Shown here in pieces: positions 17,058 through 26,426 of a stretch of 64,000 bases of DNA. The notes below the pieces were generated by a model. That model saw nothing but the letters and a program-made list of their open reading frames with translations, was not told where the DNA came from and did not search any database. The stretch covers positions 305,837 through 369,836 of the forward strand of contig JANINS010000001.1 of NCBI GenBank assembly GCA_024508725.1. The letters run 5' to 3'. Source of the DNA: Chitinophagaceae bacterium (lineage in GTDB: Bacteria > Bacteroidota > Bacteroidia > Chitinophagales > Chitinophagaceae). A program made the translations under genes and the position numbers. How positions within the stretch are numbered: position 1 is the first letter of the stretch; the number at the start of each line of letters is the position of its first letter.

Positions 17058-17840
17058 ATGAGAGCTATATGGACAGGAGCGATCGGTTTTGGCCTGGTAA
17101 ACATACCGGTGAAATTATATAGTGCTACAGAAAGCAGCAGCCTTGATCTTGATATGCTTGATAAGAAAGATCATTCGAAAATCAGGTTCAAACGTGTGAA
17201 TGAAAGCACCGGCAAAGAAGTTCAGTGGGAGAATATCGTGAAAGCATATGATTACGAGGGAAAGTATGTGATACTGGGTGATGATGATTTTAAGAAAGCC
17301 AGCCCCGAAAAATCGAAGATCCTGGAGATAGCTCAGTTTGTGAAAGAAGAAGAGGTGAACAGTATGTACTACGATTCTCCATATTATCTCGAGCCACAGA
17401 AAGCAGGAGAAAAAGCTTATGCTTTATTGAGAGAAGCTTTAAAGAAAACCGGGATGGTGGGTTTAGGAACTTTTGTTTTAAGAAGCAAGCAATTATTAGG
17501 AATTATTAAACCATACGAAAATGTAGTGGTGCTGAATAAAATTCGCTTTGCCCAGGAGATCAGGGATTACAACGACCTCAATCTTCCGGCAGGAAAAGAT
17601 GTAAAACTCAAGCCTGCTGAGATCAAAATGGCTGAAGAACTGATCAAACAATTGTCTGACGATTTTAAGATCGATGAATATCGTGATACTTATACCGATG
17701 AGTTAATGAAAGTGATCGAAGCAAAAGCGAAAGGCAAGAAACTCACTCCAACAAAGATGAAAGTGGTGCACAGCCAGTCAGACGATATTGTTGCTCAGCT
17801 GAAAGAAAGCATCAGCATGAAGCGTAAAAAAGCTTCTTAA
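17058..17840 (+). CDS. ku: Ku protein, non-homologous end joining
   Basis: I chose ATG 17058 (MRAIWTGAIGFGLVNIPVKLYSA), the invariant N-terminus of bacterial Ku; the longer frame from 17004 overlaps the topoisomerase gene. At 260 residues it is a complete Ku core: beta-barrel with RFKRVNESTGKEVQWENIVKAYDYE, then YYDSPYYLEP, GMVGLGTFVLRSKQ and the helical arm. The Lys-rich C-terminus (MKRKKAS) is short. The homodimer rings DNA ends and recruits LigD. It lies between topoisomerase IB and ligD. The whole gap to ligD is a palindromic word repeat. Confidence 0.97.
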   Translation: MRAIWTGAIGFGLVNIPVKLYSATESSSLDLDMLDKKDHSKIRFKRVNESTGKEVQWENIVKAYDYEGKYVILGDDDFKKASPEKSKILEIAQFVKEEEVNSMYYDSPYYLEPQKAGEKAYALLREALKKTGMVGLGTFVLRSKQLLGIIKPYENVVVLNKIRFAQEIRDYNDLNLPAGKDVKLKPAEIKMAEELIKQLSDDFKIDEYRDTYTDELMKVIEAKAKGKKLTPTKMKVVHSQSDDIVAQLKESISMKRKKAS

Positions 17841-17914
17841 GAGTTTCTAGTTTTTAGTTTCTAGTTAGCTGCTGCTACTGTGAGCTAAAAACTGAAAACT
17901 AAAAACTGAAAACT
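17841..17914 (+). repeat. Palindromic word repeat (TTTAGTTTCTAG type)
   Basis: The left arm AGTTTCTAGTTTTTAGTTTC and continuing bases to GTTAGC is complementary, with few mismatches, to the right arm GAGCTAAAAACTGAAAACT and its repetition up to 17914. The words (A)GTTT(T/C)(T/C)AG are reiterated four times per arm. It starts at the first base after the ku stop codon and ends at the ligD start, so it fills the complete gap. Confidence 0.8.
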
Positions 17915-17916
17915 AA

Positions 17917-20532
17917 ATGAGTTTAACCAGGTATAAGCAGAAACGAAACTTTACTGAAACAGCCGAGCCGGAAGGAAAGGAACAATCTGGCAAAGGGGCT
18001 CTGAAATTTGTGATACAACGTCATGCAGCAACAAGATTGCATTATGATTTTCGATTGGAGATGGAGGGTGTGCTGAAGAGCTGGGCTGTTCCAAAAGGGC
18101 CATCACTTAATCCAAAAGATAAACGTTTGGCGATGATGGTTGAAGATCATCCTTTCAGCTACAGAACTTTTGAAGGGGTGATACCAGAAGGAAATTATGG
18201 AGCCGGTGTTGTAGAGATATGGGACGAAGGCACTTACGAACATATAGAAGATGATAACAGGAAAACAGGAGAAAAAAAGCTACTCTCCGATCTGCATAAA
18301 GGTTCATTAAAGTTTATTCTTCATGGAAAAAAACTCAAAGGAGAATTTGCATTAGTGAAGATCAAGAACAGCGATGATAATTCATGGTTATTAATCAAAC
18401 ATAAAGATGAGTATTCAGTTAGCAAAGCTTTCGATGCAGAAAAACTAACTGATCCTAAATCAAAAGTTACTGCAGCGGTTGCAGCCAAAGCAGCAAAGAA
18501 AACTTCGAAACGTAAAGTAGTTGAAACAGAACCTGCACAGGTAAGATCTACTCCGGTAAAAAAAAAGTCCTTCGGAAAAATAACTCCTGAAAAAAAGCTG
18601 ACCAACTTCATCACACCCATGTTTGCAAAACTGGGAGATAAGCCTTTTAATGATGAAGACTGGATTTTTGAACTGAAGTGGGATGGATACAGGGCTGTTG
18701 CAGAAGTCAATAAGGGTGATGTAAAATTTTACTCAAGGAATGGATTGTCTTTCGCTAACAGTTATCCTTCGGTGTATGAAGAACTGCAAACCATCAAAGA
18801 AAAAATGATCCTTGATGGAGAAGTGGTTGTTTTTAATGAAGAAGGCAAGCCTGATTTTCAGAAACTGCAACTCTATTCAGAGAACATGCATCTGCCTATC
18901 ATCTATTATGTGTTTGACATACTTAGTTATAAAGGAAAAGATGTAACCGGGCTTTCATTGATCGAAAGGAAAGAATTATTGCAAAAGGTTTTACCCAAGA
19001 GTGATGTTATTCGTTTTTGTGATCATGTAGAAAATGAAGGCAAAGCGTTCTTTGAACAGATCGTTTCCAGGAATATGGAAGGCATGATCGCCAAGCGAAA
19101 AGAAAGTATATATCATATTGGAAAACGAACAAATGATTGGCTCAAGATCAAACATCATAATACCGAAGAAGTAGTGATCGCAGGGTTTACAGAACCCCGG
19201 GGTGGAAGAAAACATTTTGGTGCGCTGGTATTAGGCAGGTATGATGGAAAAAAACTGAAGTATGCCGGTCATACAGGAACCGGTTTCGACGATGCTACGC
19301 TGAAACAAGTATCTGCTCAATTGAAAAAACTGATCACCAACAAATCGCCTTTCAGTGAAAAGATCAAAACCAACATGCCGGTTACCTGGGTTGAACCTGT
19401 ACTTGTAGCTAACATAAAATTTACCGAAATTACAAGGGACGGCATCTTTCGTCATCCTGTTTTCCAGGGTATAAGAGTAGATAAAAAAGCAACTGAAGTG
19501 AAAACAACAACAGCAGATGCTCCAAAGGCAGTGAAGAAAACTGCAAAGAAATCTTCAGCAAAGAAGAAAGTAAATGAAATATCTAAAGTATCTAAGAAGA
19601 AAAGTAACGATGAAGAAGATACCGGAACAAAAATTATAAAGTTGAGCGGTAATGAACTCAAGCTCACCAATCAAAATAAGATCTATTTTCCAGAGCATGG
19701 TTACACCAAAGGTGATGTGATCAATTATTACAACGCCATGCATAAATACATTCTGCCTTACCTGAAAGATCGTCCGGAATCTTTGAACAGAACCCCGAAC
19801 GGGATCACAAATAAAGGCTTTTACCAGAAAGATGCAGGTGGACAAGCTCCTGATTGGGTAAAATCGGTAAAGCTTTATTCTGAATCAGCGGAGAAGGATA
19901 TCGATTACATTATCTGTAACGATAAACTCACCTTGCTATACCTCAATAATCTTGGGTGCATTGAGATCAATCCATGGAATTCAAGGCTTGGCTCTTTGGA
20001 ATTTCCCGATTACATGGTGATCGATCTTGATCCTTCTGATAAAAACACTTTCGAAGAAGTGATCGATGCGGCACTTGCAACAAAAGAAGTATTAGACAAA
20101 GCCGGAGCGAAAGCATTCTGTAAAACTTCAGGTTCTACCGGTTTACATATTTATGTTCCGATGGGTGCTCAATATTCTTACGAACAGGTGAGAGACTTCT
20201 GTAAGATCATTGTAATGCAAGTGCAGGATATGATGCCTGACAACACTACACTTGAACGTTCACTTAAGAAAAGGTCAGACAAAAAAATGTATCTCGATTT
20301 CTTACAAAATCGCCAGGGACAAACTTTAGCATGTGCTTACAGCCTTCGACCAAAAGTTGGTGCTACTGCTTCTGCTCCGCTGGATTGGAAAGAAATAAAA
20401 AGTGGGCTGCATCCTTCGCAATTCGATATTCATACACTTCCCAAAAGAGTAGAAAAAATCGGTGACATTTTTAAAGGAGTACGCGGAAAAGGAGTAGACA
20501 TTTTAAAATGTTTGAAAAACCTCGGCATTTAA
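17917..20532 (+). CDS. ligD: ATP-dependent DNA ligase D (PE-LIG-POL)
   Basis: An 871-residue multidomain enzyme of NHEJ. An N-terminal 3'-phosphoesterase domain (about residues 30-165) shows FVIQRHAATRLHYDFRLE and the VIPEGNYGAG core. The ligase domain (about 230-525) carries the nucleotidyl Lys254 in LKWDGYR, with EGMIAKR and WLKIKH downstream. The C-terminal primase-polymerase domain (about 575-871) has the catalytic DLDP at 703-706 and the SGSTGLHIYVP motif. Domain order PE-LIG-POL differs from the Mycobacterium order POL-PE-LIG. Two Ala/Lys-rich linkers (about 185-225 and 525-565) separate the modules. It functions with Ku encoded immediately upstream. Confidence 0.97.
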   Translation: MSLTRYKQKRNFTETAEPEGKEQSGKGALKFVIQRHAATRLHYDFRLEMEGVLKSWAVPKGPSLNPKDKRLAMMVEDHPFSYRTFEGVIPEGNYGAGVVEIWDEGTYEHIEDDNRKTGEKKLLSDLHKGSLKFILHGKKLKGEFALVKIKNSDDNSWLLIKHKDEYSVSKAFDAEKLTDPKSKVTAAVAAKAAKKTSKRKVVETEPAQVRSTPVKKKSFGKITPEKKLTNFITPMFAKLGDKPFNDEDWIFELKWDGYRAVAEVNKGDVKFYSRNGLSFANSYPSVYEELQTIKEKMILDGEVVVFNEEGKPDFQKLQLYSENMHLPIIYYVFDILSYKGKDVTGLSLIERKELLQKVLPKSDVIRFCDHVENEGKAFFEQIVSRNMEGMIAKRKESIYHIGKRTNDWLKIKHHNTEEVVIAGFTEPRGGRKHFGALVLGRYDGKKLKYAGHTGTGFDDATLKQVSAQLKKLITNKSPFSEKIKTNMPVTWVEPVLVANIKFTEITRDGIFRHPVFQGIRVDKKATEVKTTTADAPKAVKKTAKKSSAKKKVNEISKVSKKKSNDEEDTGTKIIKLSGNELKLTNQNKIYFPEHGYTKGDVINYYNAMHKYILPYLKDRPESLNRTPNGITNKGFYQKDAGGQAPDWVKSVKLYSESAEKDIDYIICNDKLTLLYLNNLGCIEINPWNSRLGSLEFPDYMVIDLDPSDKNTFEEVIDAALATKEVLDKAGAKAFCKTSGSTGLHIYVPMGAQYSYEQVRDFCKIIVMQVQDMMPDNTTLERSLKKRSDKKMYLDFLQNRQGQTLACAYSLRPKVGATASAPLDWKEIKSGLHPSQFDIHTLPKRVEKIGDIFKGVRGKGVDILKCLKNLGI

Positions 20533-20729
20533 AAAAATACGAAGCGATGCACTGCAAAATATAATTCCCACAACGAATGCTTTGCATGTGCATTTCATTC
20601 CACACGAAAATTTAGCAATAGAAAACAAACTCTGCAACTTCCAATGACGGGATGGCATTCCACACATTGGCATAATGTTTTCGCAAAAAATCAAGCCATT
20701 TGAATAACTCATCTAAAAAACAAAATAAA

Positions 20730-21473
20730 ATGCCTAGAACAGCAACAAAGAAGAGCAGTTCATCTTCTAAATCAGGTTCATCAAAATCAACTTCCCGCAG
20801 CAATTCAGGTTCAAGAAGTAATGGTTCTTCAAGATCATCTGCTTCTAAGTCTGGCGCAACTTCAAGATCAAACACTCGTAGCAATAGCTCAAGGAATGCT
20901 TCACCTACATCCAGAAATCGTGGTGGAGCTTCTAAAGAGGTAATGCCGGGATCAATGCTTCACGAATTCTTCATGGATGCATTAAAAGATATTTACTGGG
21001 CAGAAAAAGCTTTGATGAAAGGCTTACAAAAGATGGCAAAGAATACTACATCTGAAGATCTTAGAGCTGCCTTTGAAGATCATAGAGTAGTTACCGGAAA
21101 CCAGGTTCAACGTCTTGAGCAGATATTTGAAATGATGGGCAAAAAAGCACAGGCAAAAAAATGTCCTGCAATGCAAGGCTTGCTTGAAGAGTCTGCTGAG
21201 ACCATCGAAGAAACAGAAGATGATACTTACACAAGAGATTGTGCATTGATCGTTAATGCACAAAAAGCTGAACACTATGAAATCGCAGCTTATGGTAGTC
21301 TTGTAACATTAGCAAGAGCTATGGGCCATACAGAAGCTGCAGACCTGTTACAGGAAACCTTGGATGAAGAGAAAGAAACAGATGCTTTGCTTACTCAGAT
21401 CGCTGAAGGCCACATCAATGAGGAAGCATTAGCGGAATTTGAGAATGAAGAATCTGAAGAAGAGGAAGATTAA
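20730..21473 (+). CDS. DUF892 ferritin-like protein with basic Ser/Arg/Lys tail
   Basis: I use ATG 20730 (MPRTATKKSSSS); the frame could begin at TTG 20700. The 247-residue product has a low-complexity N-terminal tail of about 75 residues made of Ser, Lys, Arg, Gly and Asn, much like histone-H1 or Dps-type DNA-binding tails. The DUF892 (YciE/YciF) domain follows from MLHEFFMDALKDIYWAEKAL to EALAEF, and the chain ends in a short acidic stretch (ENEESEEEED). Conserved Glu/His residues (WAEKAL, EDHRVVTGNQVQRLEQ, EHYEIAAYGS, ETLDEEKETD) are compatible with a di-iron ferritin-like four-helix bundle. The tail probably binds nucleic acid; this is inference. Confidence 0.9.
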   Translation: MPRTATKKSSSSSKSGSSKSTSRSNSGSRSNGSSRSSASKSGATSRSNTRSNSSRNASPTSRNRGGASKEVMPGSMLHEFFMDALKDIYWAEKALMKGLQKMAKNTTSEDLRAAFEDHRVVTGNQVQRLEQIFEMMGKKAQAKKCPAMQGLLEESAETIEETEDDTYTRDCALIVNAQKAEHYEIAAYGSLVTLARAMGHTEAADLLQETLDEEKETDALLTQIAEGHINEEALAEFENEESEEEED

Positions 21474-21498
21474 TTTCTATTCAGCAAAAATTCTATTC

Positions 21499-22086
21499 AT
21501 GAAAAAAGTTCAATTTTTTCTTTTCGCCACTATCGTAACGATATTCATTTATTCCTGCGGTGGTGAACATGACAGGGGAAGCAAATCAACTGATAATCCT
21601 GATCCGGGAAATGTTGATTCTGTTGGAACGGGCCAAACCAATAACAACAATGCAGATAATGCAGACGCAGCATTTCTTTCTGATGCAGCTTATGGCGGCA
21701 TGAAAGAAGTAGAAGCCGGCAATGTTGCTAAACAAAAAGGTCAGTCTGCAGACGTAAAAAACCTTGCCAGCATGATGGTCAATGATCATACTGCTATGAA
21801 TGAAAAGGTAAAGGCTTTGGCGGCCAAGAAAAACATTCAACTGCCAGACAGTTTGCGTAGTGAAGACAAAGACATGATCCGCAACAACAAGAAAACAGGA
21901 GCCGAGTTTGATAAGGAATATGCAAACATGATGGTGCAGGACCATGAAGACACTATCAGGAAATTTGAGAATGCTGCGAACAATGCAAATGATCCTGAGA
22001 TCAAAGCATTGGCAAATGAGGCATTACCAAAGCTTCGCCATCACCTGGAAATGTCGAAACAAACCAAAGAAAAAGTGAAAGGATAA
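21499..22086 (+). CDS. DUF4142 lipoprotein
   Basis: From ATG 21499 the 195-residue protein starts with a lipoprotein signal peptide (MKKVQFFLFATIVTIFIYSC, lipid-anchored Cys20). After a polar linker rich in Asn/Asp/Gly, the DUF4142 domain covers about residues 60-190 (DAAFLSDAAYGGMKEVEAGN, ASMMVNDHTAMNEKVKALA, YANMMVQDHEDTIRKFENAA, ALPKLRHHLEMSKQ). The conserved His and Glu residues and all-alpha prediction recall a ferritin-like bundle in the periplasm. The function is not established, but members are often stress-induced. It follows the DUF892 gene by 25 bases and ends in a strong terminator, so the two likely share a transcript. Confidence 0.9.
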   Translation: MKKVQFFLFATIVTIFIYSCGGEHDRGSKSTDNPDPGNVDSVGTGQTNNNNADNADAAFLSDAAYGGMKEVEAGNVAKQKGQSADVKNLASMMVNDHTAMNEKVKALAAKKNIQLPDSLRSEDKDMIRNNKKTGAEFDKEYANMMVQDHEDTIRKFENAANNANDPEIKALANEALPKLRHHLEMSKQTKEKVKG

Positions 22087-22107
22087 TTTTTAATGTGAGT
22101 GTATAAA

Positions 22108-22138
22108 TGAAAAAGTCCCGGCAAGCGGGACTTTTTCA
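22108..22138 (+). terminator. Strong intrinsic terminator
   Basis: Perfect 13-bp stem TGAAAAAGTCCCG / CGGGACTTTTTCA with loop GCAAG. It ends the DUF892-DUF4142 unit and is symmetrical enough to act both ways. Confidence 0.9.
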
Positions 22139-22182
22139 TTTTATCAAAGCCTGGTGGTCTCAAGTTTGCATATTTATGAAGT

Positions 22183-22491
22183 ATGATAGAGAAACAATCA
22201 GTGAATGGCAAAGAAGTTTGGATAAAAGTTGATCCACAACCTGTAGAAAGAGAAAATCCAAACATCATCCCTACAGAATATTTTACTGCAACATACTACA
22301 GAAACGAACCTGCAGGAAATAACAGGGATGGCGAAAGAATTCTTGATGAAGATGGAAATACCAGGTTGTTTGAATCTCCTGTTGCAGCATTAACTGCAGC
22401 CAGGAAACATGTTGAAAGAGGAAATACATCTTCGGCAGATAAAGATCAGCTTACTGCACAAACACAACAGGAACAAAAGGAAACCGACTAA
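22183..22491 (+). CDS. Hypothetical protein, 102 residues
   Basis: No family is recognised. The protein is soluble and rich in Asn, Glu, Arg and Thr, with a likely small alpha/beta part (residues 1-85: KEVWIKVDPQPVERENP..., TATYYRNEP, DEDGNTRLFESPVAALTAARKHVERG) and a disordered Gln-rich C-terminus. The element V-x-A-L-x-x-A-x-K resembles the helix of a small DNA- or protein-binding fold, but no claim is made. It sits after the terminator at 22108 and 43 bases before the AI-2E-family transporter gene, so they may share a transcript. Confidence 0.6.
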   Translation: MIEKQSVNGKEVWIKVDPQPVERENPNIIPTEYFTATYYRNEPAGNNRDGERILDEDGNTRLFESPVAALTAARKHVERGNTSSADKDQLTAQTQQEQKETD

Positions 22492-22534
22492 GTATTAAAG
22501 CAGCAGTTTGGTACGATAGTTATGGCTGGTTGTT

Positions 22535-23626
22535 ATGCCTTATCCAAAACTGTTTAAAACACTTTCTATTCTCAGCATTCTTGTTTTGCTGGTGGTGATC
22601 CTGGTATATGCAAAATCGTTTTTGGTTCCATTGGTATTTGCAGCAACATTATCGATGTTGTTATTACCGATCTCAAAATGGCTGCAACGTAAAGGCGTAA
22701 ATAAAGCAATATCGATCGTACTCTCAATATTAGTGCTTGTTAGCTTTTTCGGCCTGGTGATATTTTTTATTAGTTGGCAGATATCTGAAGTATTAAGCAA
22801 CAGTGATCAGATAGAGCAGCAACTAACAGAGAAGTATCAGCAACTAAGACAATTCATTGCTGAGAACTTAGGCTTCTCTGCACAAAAACAGCAACAACTT
22901 ATTAAAGAACAACAAGCTTCTTCTTCTGGCAAGCTTGGTTCAACGATCACAGGTTTTATTAAAGGGTTTGGAAGTTTATTAACTGATACGATCCTGGTGC
23001 TGGTATATATATTCCTGATGATGTATTTCAGAAACAGGGTAAAATCATTCGTATTAAAAGTTACTCCAAAGAACCAGCAATCCAAAGCCACAGATTCGAT
23101 GGAAAAAATGCAGGTGATGGTTCAGCAATATCTTGGTGGCTTAACATTGATGATCGTTTGCCTATGGGTAATGTATGGTATCGGGTTTTCAATCATCGGT
23201 GTAAAAAACGCCATTCTTTTCGCCATTATCTGTGGCATATTAGAGATCGTTCCTTTTGTTGGAAATCTTACCGGCACAGCACTTACTGTAGCAATGTCAC
23301 TAGCACAGGGAGGAGATTTTAACCTAGTGATCGGTATCCTCATTACTTATGCAATCGTACAGTTCATACAAACTTATTTATTAGAACCACTTGTTGTAGG
23401 TTCACAGGTAAACATCAATCCATTATTTACGATCATCAGTCTTGTTGCAGGAGAAATACTTTGGGGAATACCGGGAATGGTGCTGGCAATTCCATTATTA
23501 GGAATAGGTAAGATCATTTGCGATCATGTGGCAGCATTACAACCTGTAGGCTATCTTATAGGTGAAGATGAGAAAAAGAAATCAGGGATCTCGGAAAAGA
23601 TCAAAGGCTGGTTTGGTAAGAGTTAA
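22535..23626 (+). CDS. AI-2E family transporter (TqsA/PerM-like)
   Basis: A 363-residue polytopic membrane protein with the usual seven to eight helices. Two or three are N-terminal (residues about 10-80), followed by a polar, Gln-rich domain (about 85-150) and a C-terminal bundle (150-340) with the family motifs YLGGLTLMIVCLW, GILEIVPFVGNLTG and QTYLLEPLVVGSQVNINPLFTIISLVAGEILWGIPGMVLAIPL. Some members export the AI-2 quorum signal and others are linked to Na/H antiport; the substrate here cannot be told. Its stop codon overlaps that of the convergent gene at 23623. Confidence 0.92.
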   Translation: MPYPKLFKTLSILSILVLLVVILVYAKSFLVPLVFAATLSMLLLPISKWLQRKGVNKAISIVLSILVLVSFFGLVIFFISWQISEVLSNSDQIEQQLTEKYQQLRQFIAENLGFSAQKQQQLIKEQQASSSGKLGSTITGFIKGFGSLLTDTILVLVYIFLMMYFRNRVKSFVLKVTPKNQQSKATDSMEKMQVMVQQYLGGLTLMIVCLWVMYGIGFSIIGVKNAILFAIICGILEIVPFVGNLTGTALTVAMSLAQGGDFNLVIGILITYAIVQFIQTYLLEPLVVGSQVNINPLFTIISLVAGEILWGIPGMVLAIPLLGIGKIICDHVAALQPVGYLIGEDEKKKSGISEKIKGWFGKS

Positions 23627-23805
23627 GCCACTCTTCTTCTTAGATCTTGTTCCACTGCTTTGATCTCTGTAAGTACAGACTTTATAGACCAGGTAATTTC
23701 TCTGAGTTCAGATCTTGTTTTACCATGTTTTACTGCTTCAAGATAACTTTCACCAATCTGAATGTATTCGGTACGCAGCTTTTGCAGATATAGCTCTTTA
23801 CTCAT
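23623..23805 (-). CDS. Small helical protein, 60 residues
   Basis: A basic, fully helical chain (MSKELYLQKLRTEYIQIGES..., ELREITWSIKSVLTEIKAVEQDL) with heptad spacing, so probably a helical hairpin or coiled coil. It shares the pattern Y-x-x-A-(V/I)-x-x-G-K-x-x-x-E-L-(R/K)-x-I with the product at 5725-5919. Its stop codon overlaps that of the AI-2E-family transporter gene (shared TTAA), a tail-to-tail arrangement. The function is unknown. It reads in the same direction as the histidine kinase gene downstream at 23862-26426, but that gene lies behind it in transcription order, so they need not be co-transcribed. Confidence 0.65.
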   Translation of the reverse strand: MSKELYLQKLRTEYIQIGESYLEAVKHGKTRSELREITWSIKSVLTEIKAVEQDLRRRVA

Positions 23806-23861
23806 GAGAATCGCTTAAAGCATCTTCATGTCAGAAAGCATGCCATTAACTAAACAAATTT

Positions 23862-26426
23862 TTACTTATAAGGAAGAATTACATGAAACTGAGCTCCATT
23901 ACCTTCTTTGCCTTCACCATACACTATACCTTTATGGTTCTCTGCAATCTTCTTGCATAAAGCCAAACCAATGCCTGTACCCTCATATTCATTCTTTCCA
24001 TGCAGTCTTTGGAAGATGACAAAAATCTGATCCGAAAATTTTTGATCAAACCCTATCCCATTATCTGCCACAGTGATCTGTAAATAATTATGGTCAGCCG
24101 ATAGTTTATCGTGTTTCAAGACTTCAGCTGCAGACAGTTTTCTGCATTGGATATCTATCACCGGCTGTACATCTGGCTTAGAAAACTTCAAAGCATTACC
24201 AATAAGATTGTAAAACAGTTGATTCATCTGAAGTGGAATAGCTTCAATTACAGGCAGTGTATCAACGTTCACTGTTGCTTTCTTCTGCTGAATTAGCACC
24301 TCGTAATCTTCGATCACATTATGCACCAGTTGGTTCAGATCAGTTGATGATAAAACCTGTTCTTTAGATTCAGTTCGTGAAAAGTCAAGCAGATCTTTGA
24401 TCAAAGCAGCCATTCGTCTTGCTGCCTTGGTGATTTTGCCAAGGTAGTTTCGCTGCACTTCATCGAGTGTTTCAGTTTTTTCCTGTATCAGATCCGAGAA
24501 TAAATTGATCTTACGCAAAGGCTCCTGCAGATCATGACTGGCAACGTATACAAACTGCTTTAAATTTTCATTCAGGTTATTCAGCTCTGCATTGGCTTTC
24601 TGCAGTTCCAATGTTCTTAGTTCTACTTTCCGGGTAAGTTCTTTTTCCGTTTCACGCTGCAGTGTGATATCACGATTTATACCATTTAGAAAGATTGCAT
24701 TTCCATTTTCATCTGTAACAACCGCACCTTTTGCATATAAAATTCTCTCTCTTCCGCTATGTGGATTGATCACTTTATATTCTGCTTCGTAAATACCTTG
24801 TGTATCGATCGCTTCCTGAATTCGTTTTGATACTCTTTCACGATCACTTGCAGGCATACGATTTATCACTTCATCGAGAGTCGTGCTTTCATCAGGCAAA
24901 CCAAACCAATTTCTTACTGGTTGATCGTAGGCAACCCTGTTATTAGAAAGATCCATACTCCAGGTTCCCAATCCTCCAATCTCCAGTGCAGATTTTAACG
25001 ATTCCTGGGCCTGCATCAATTCTTTTTTAGCGTTTACCAGTTCTGTTACCTCTGTTGCTGTATTCATTACACCATAGATCTCACCTTGTTCATTTTTTAA
25101 AGGAGTATAATTGAAATTCCAGTAGGTAGTAGAGAGTTTTCCATCCCTCATCAGGTACACTTTTTCTTCTTCCGCTTCAAAAGGTATCCCTGTTGTAAAT
25201 ACGTTATCCAGGATATCATGAAAAGGTTGACCTTCTAATTCTGGTAAAGCTTCTCTAAACGTTTTTCCAATAACAGATTTATCTTTTTCCCAAGCCTTGA
25301 GTACTGCTTCATTTGCAGTTTGAATTCTCATTTCTCTTCCTACATAAATACCGATTGGTGTAGGTGCATTCAATACGAAACTTCTGAAACGACGCTCACT
25401 CTCCTCTGCTCTTCTCTTTGCAAGCGACACTTCAGTAATATCAACCGCATGTACAAAAATGCCTTCGATATTTCCACTTTCACTTTTGATTGGTTGATAT
25501 GTAAAATTAAAATAAGTAGTATCCAACTCGCCTGTTCCTTTTTTATCCAGCTTAATTAACACTTCATCTCCATAAAAAGGCACGCCTGTTTGATATACCT
25601 GGTCAAGAATGGTAAGAAACCCTTGCTCCACCACTTCCGGCAATGCTTCTTTTAATGTTTTACCCAATACCAAACGCTGTGTTCCCACAGCCTTCATGTA
25701 CATAGGATTTGCTAATTCAAATACATGATCCGGACCTCTCAAAACTGCTACCATTGCCGGTGCATTCATCAGCATGTTATAAAAGTCTTGCCACTGCAAT
25801 TTTATCTTATGGCTGTCTTGCTTTTCTTTCTCGGCCATCAGCTTTTTTTCTTCAGCCGTTCTGGTCCACTCAATGGCAATTACCGTTGTGTATGATAATA
25901 GTTTGATGATCTGAAGATCGTGAAGTGAAGGTTTCTTAGGTTGTTTGTAATACATGGCAAAAGTGCCCAGTACATTTCCTTCTTTAGCCATGAGTGGTGT
26001 AGACCAGCAAGCCCTTAATCCATAAGTTTCTGCCAATGATCTGAAATTCGTCCAAAGCGGATCTGTAGTGATATCTTCTACAATTACCTGCTTTTTAGTG
26101 TAAGCGGCGGTACCACAAGAGCCTACTGCCGGACCAATAGCAACACCATGTATCGCATTGTTATAGTCTTCCGGTAATGAGGGTGCAGCACCATGCAATA
26201 ACCTTTCTCCGTTATAATTTGTAAGAAGTATTGATGCTAGTAAACCGTCTTTGCTTTCTCTTTCAGCCCATTGAATGATCTCGTTCAAAATAACTTTCAA
26301 CTCTTCACCTGTTGAGATCATTTCAAGAATTCTGGCCTGACCTTCGATCAGTTGTTCCAGGTATTCGAATCTGTCTGAAAAAGGATCATGCTTCTTTAGC
26401 AATGGTTCATCAACTATGGGGTTCAT
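23862..26426 (-). CDS. Hybrid-input sensor histidine kinase (GAF, three PAS, HisKA, HATPase)
   Basis: An 854-residue soluble kinase. The GAF domain is at about residues 20-180 (ASILLTNYNGERLLHGAAPSLP, CGTAAYTKKQVIVEDI, GLRACWSTPL). Three PAS modules follow at about 205-335, 340-465 and 475-600. The dimerisation/phosphoacceptor helix has His631 in VASHDLQEPLRKI, and the ATPase domain shows an N-box (LFYNLIGNALKF), G1 (DNGIGFD) and G2 (GTGIGLAL). No transmembrane helix is present, so it acts in the cytoplasm. It is divergently oriented to a single-domain response regulator 190 bases away, the likely partner. The HisKA subtype with SHDLQEPLR is that of phytochrome-like kinases. Confidence 0.95.
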   Translation of the reverse strand: MNPIVDEPLLKKHDPFSDRFEYLEQLIEGQARILEMISTGEELKVILNEIIQWAERESKDGLLASILLTNYNGERLLHGAAPSLPEDYNNAIHGVAIGPAVGSCGTAAYTKKQVIVEDITTDPLWTNFRSLAETYGLRACWSTPLMAKEGNVLGTFAMYYKQPKKPSLHDLQIIKLLSYTTVIAIEWTRTAEEKKLMAEKEKQDSHKIKLQWQDFYNMLMNAPAMVAVLRGPDHVFELANPMYMKAVGTQRLVLGKTLKEALPEVVEQGFLTILDQVYQTGVPFYGDEVLIKLDKKGTGELDTTYFNFTYQPIKSESGNIEGIFVHAVDITEVSLAKRRAEESERRFRSFVLNAPTPIGIYVGREMRIQTANEAVLKAWEKDKSVIGKTFREALPELEGQPFHDILDNVFTTGIPFEAEEEKVYLMRDGKLSTTYWNFNYTPLKNEQGEIYGVMNTATEVTELVNAKKELMQAQESLKSALEIGGLGTWSMDLSNNRVAYDQPVRNWFGLPDESTTLDEVINRMPASDRERVSKRIQEAIDTQGIYEAEYKVINPHSGRERILYAKGAVVTDENGNAIFLNGINRDITLQRETEKELTRKVELRTLELQKANAELNNLNENLKQFVYVASHDLQEPLRKINLFSDLIQEKTETLDEVQRNYLGKITKAARRMAALIKDLLDFSRTESKEQVLSSTDLNQLVHNVIEDYEVLIQQKKATVNVDTLPVIEAIPLQMNQLFYNLIGNALKFSKPDVQPVIDIQCRKLSAAEVLKHDKLSADHNYLQITVADNGIGFDQKFSDQIFVIFQRLHGKNEYEGTGIGLALCKKIAENHKGIVYGEGKEGNGAQFHVILPYK

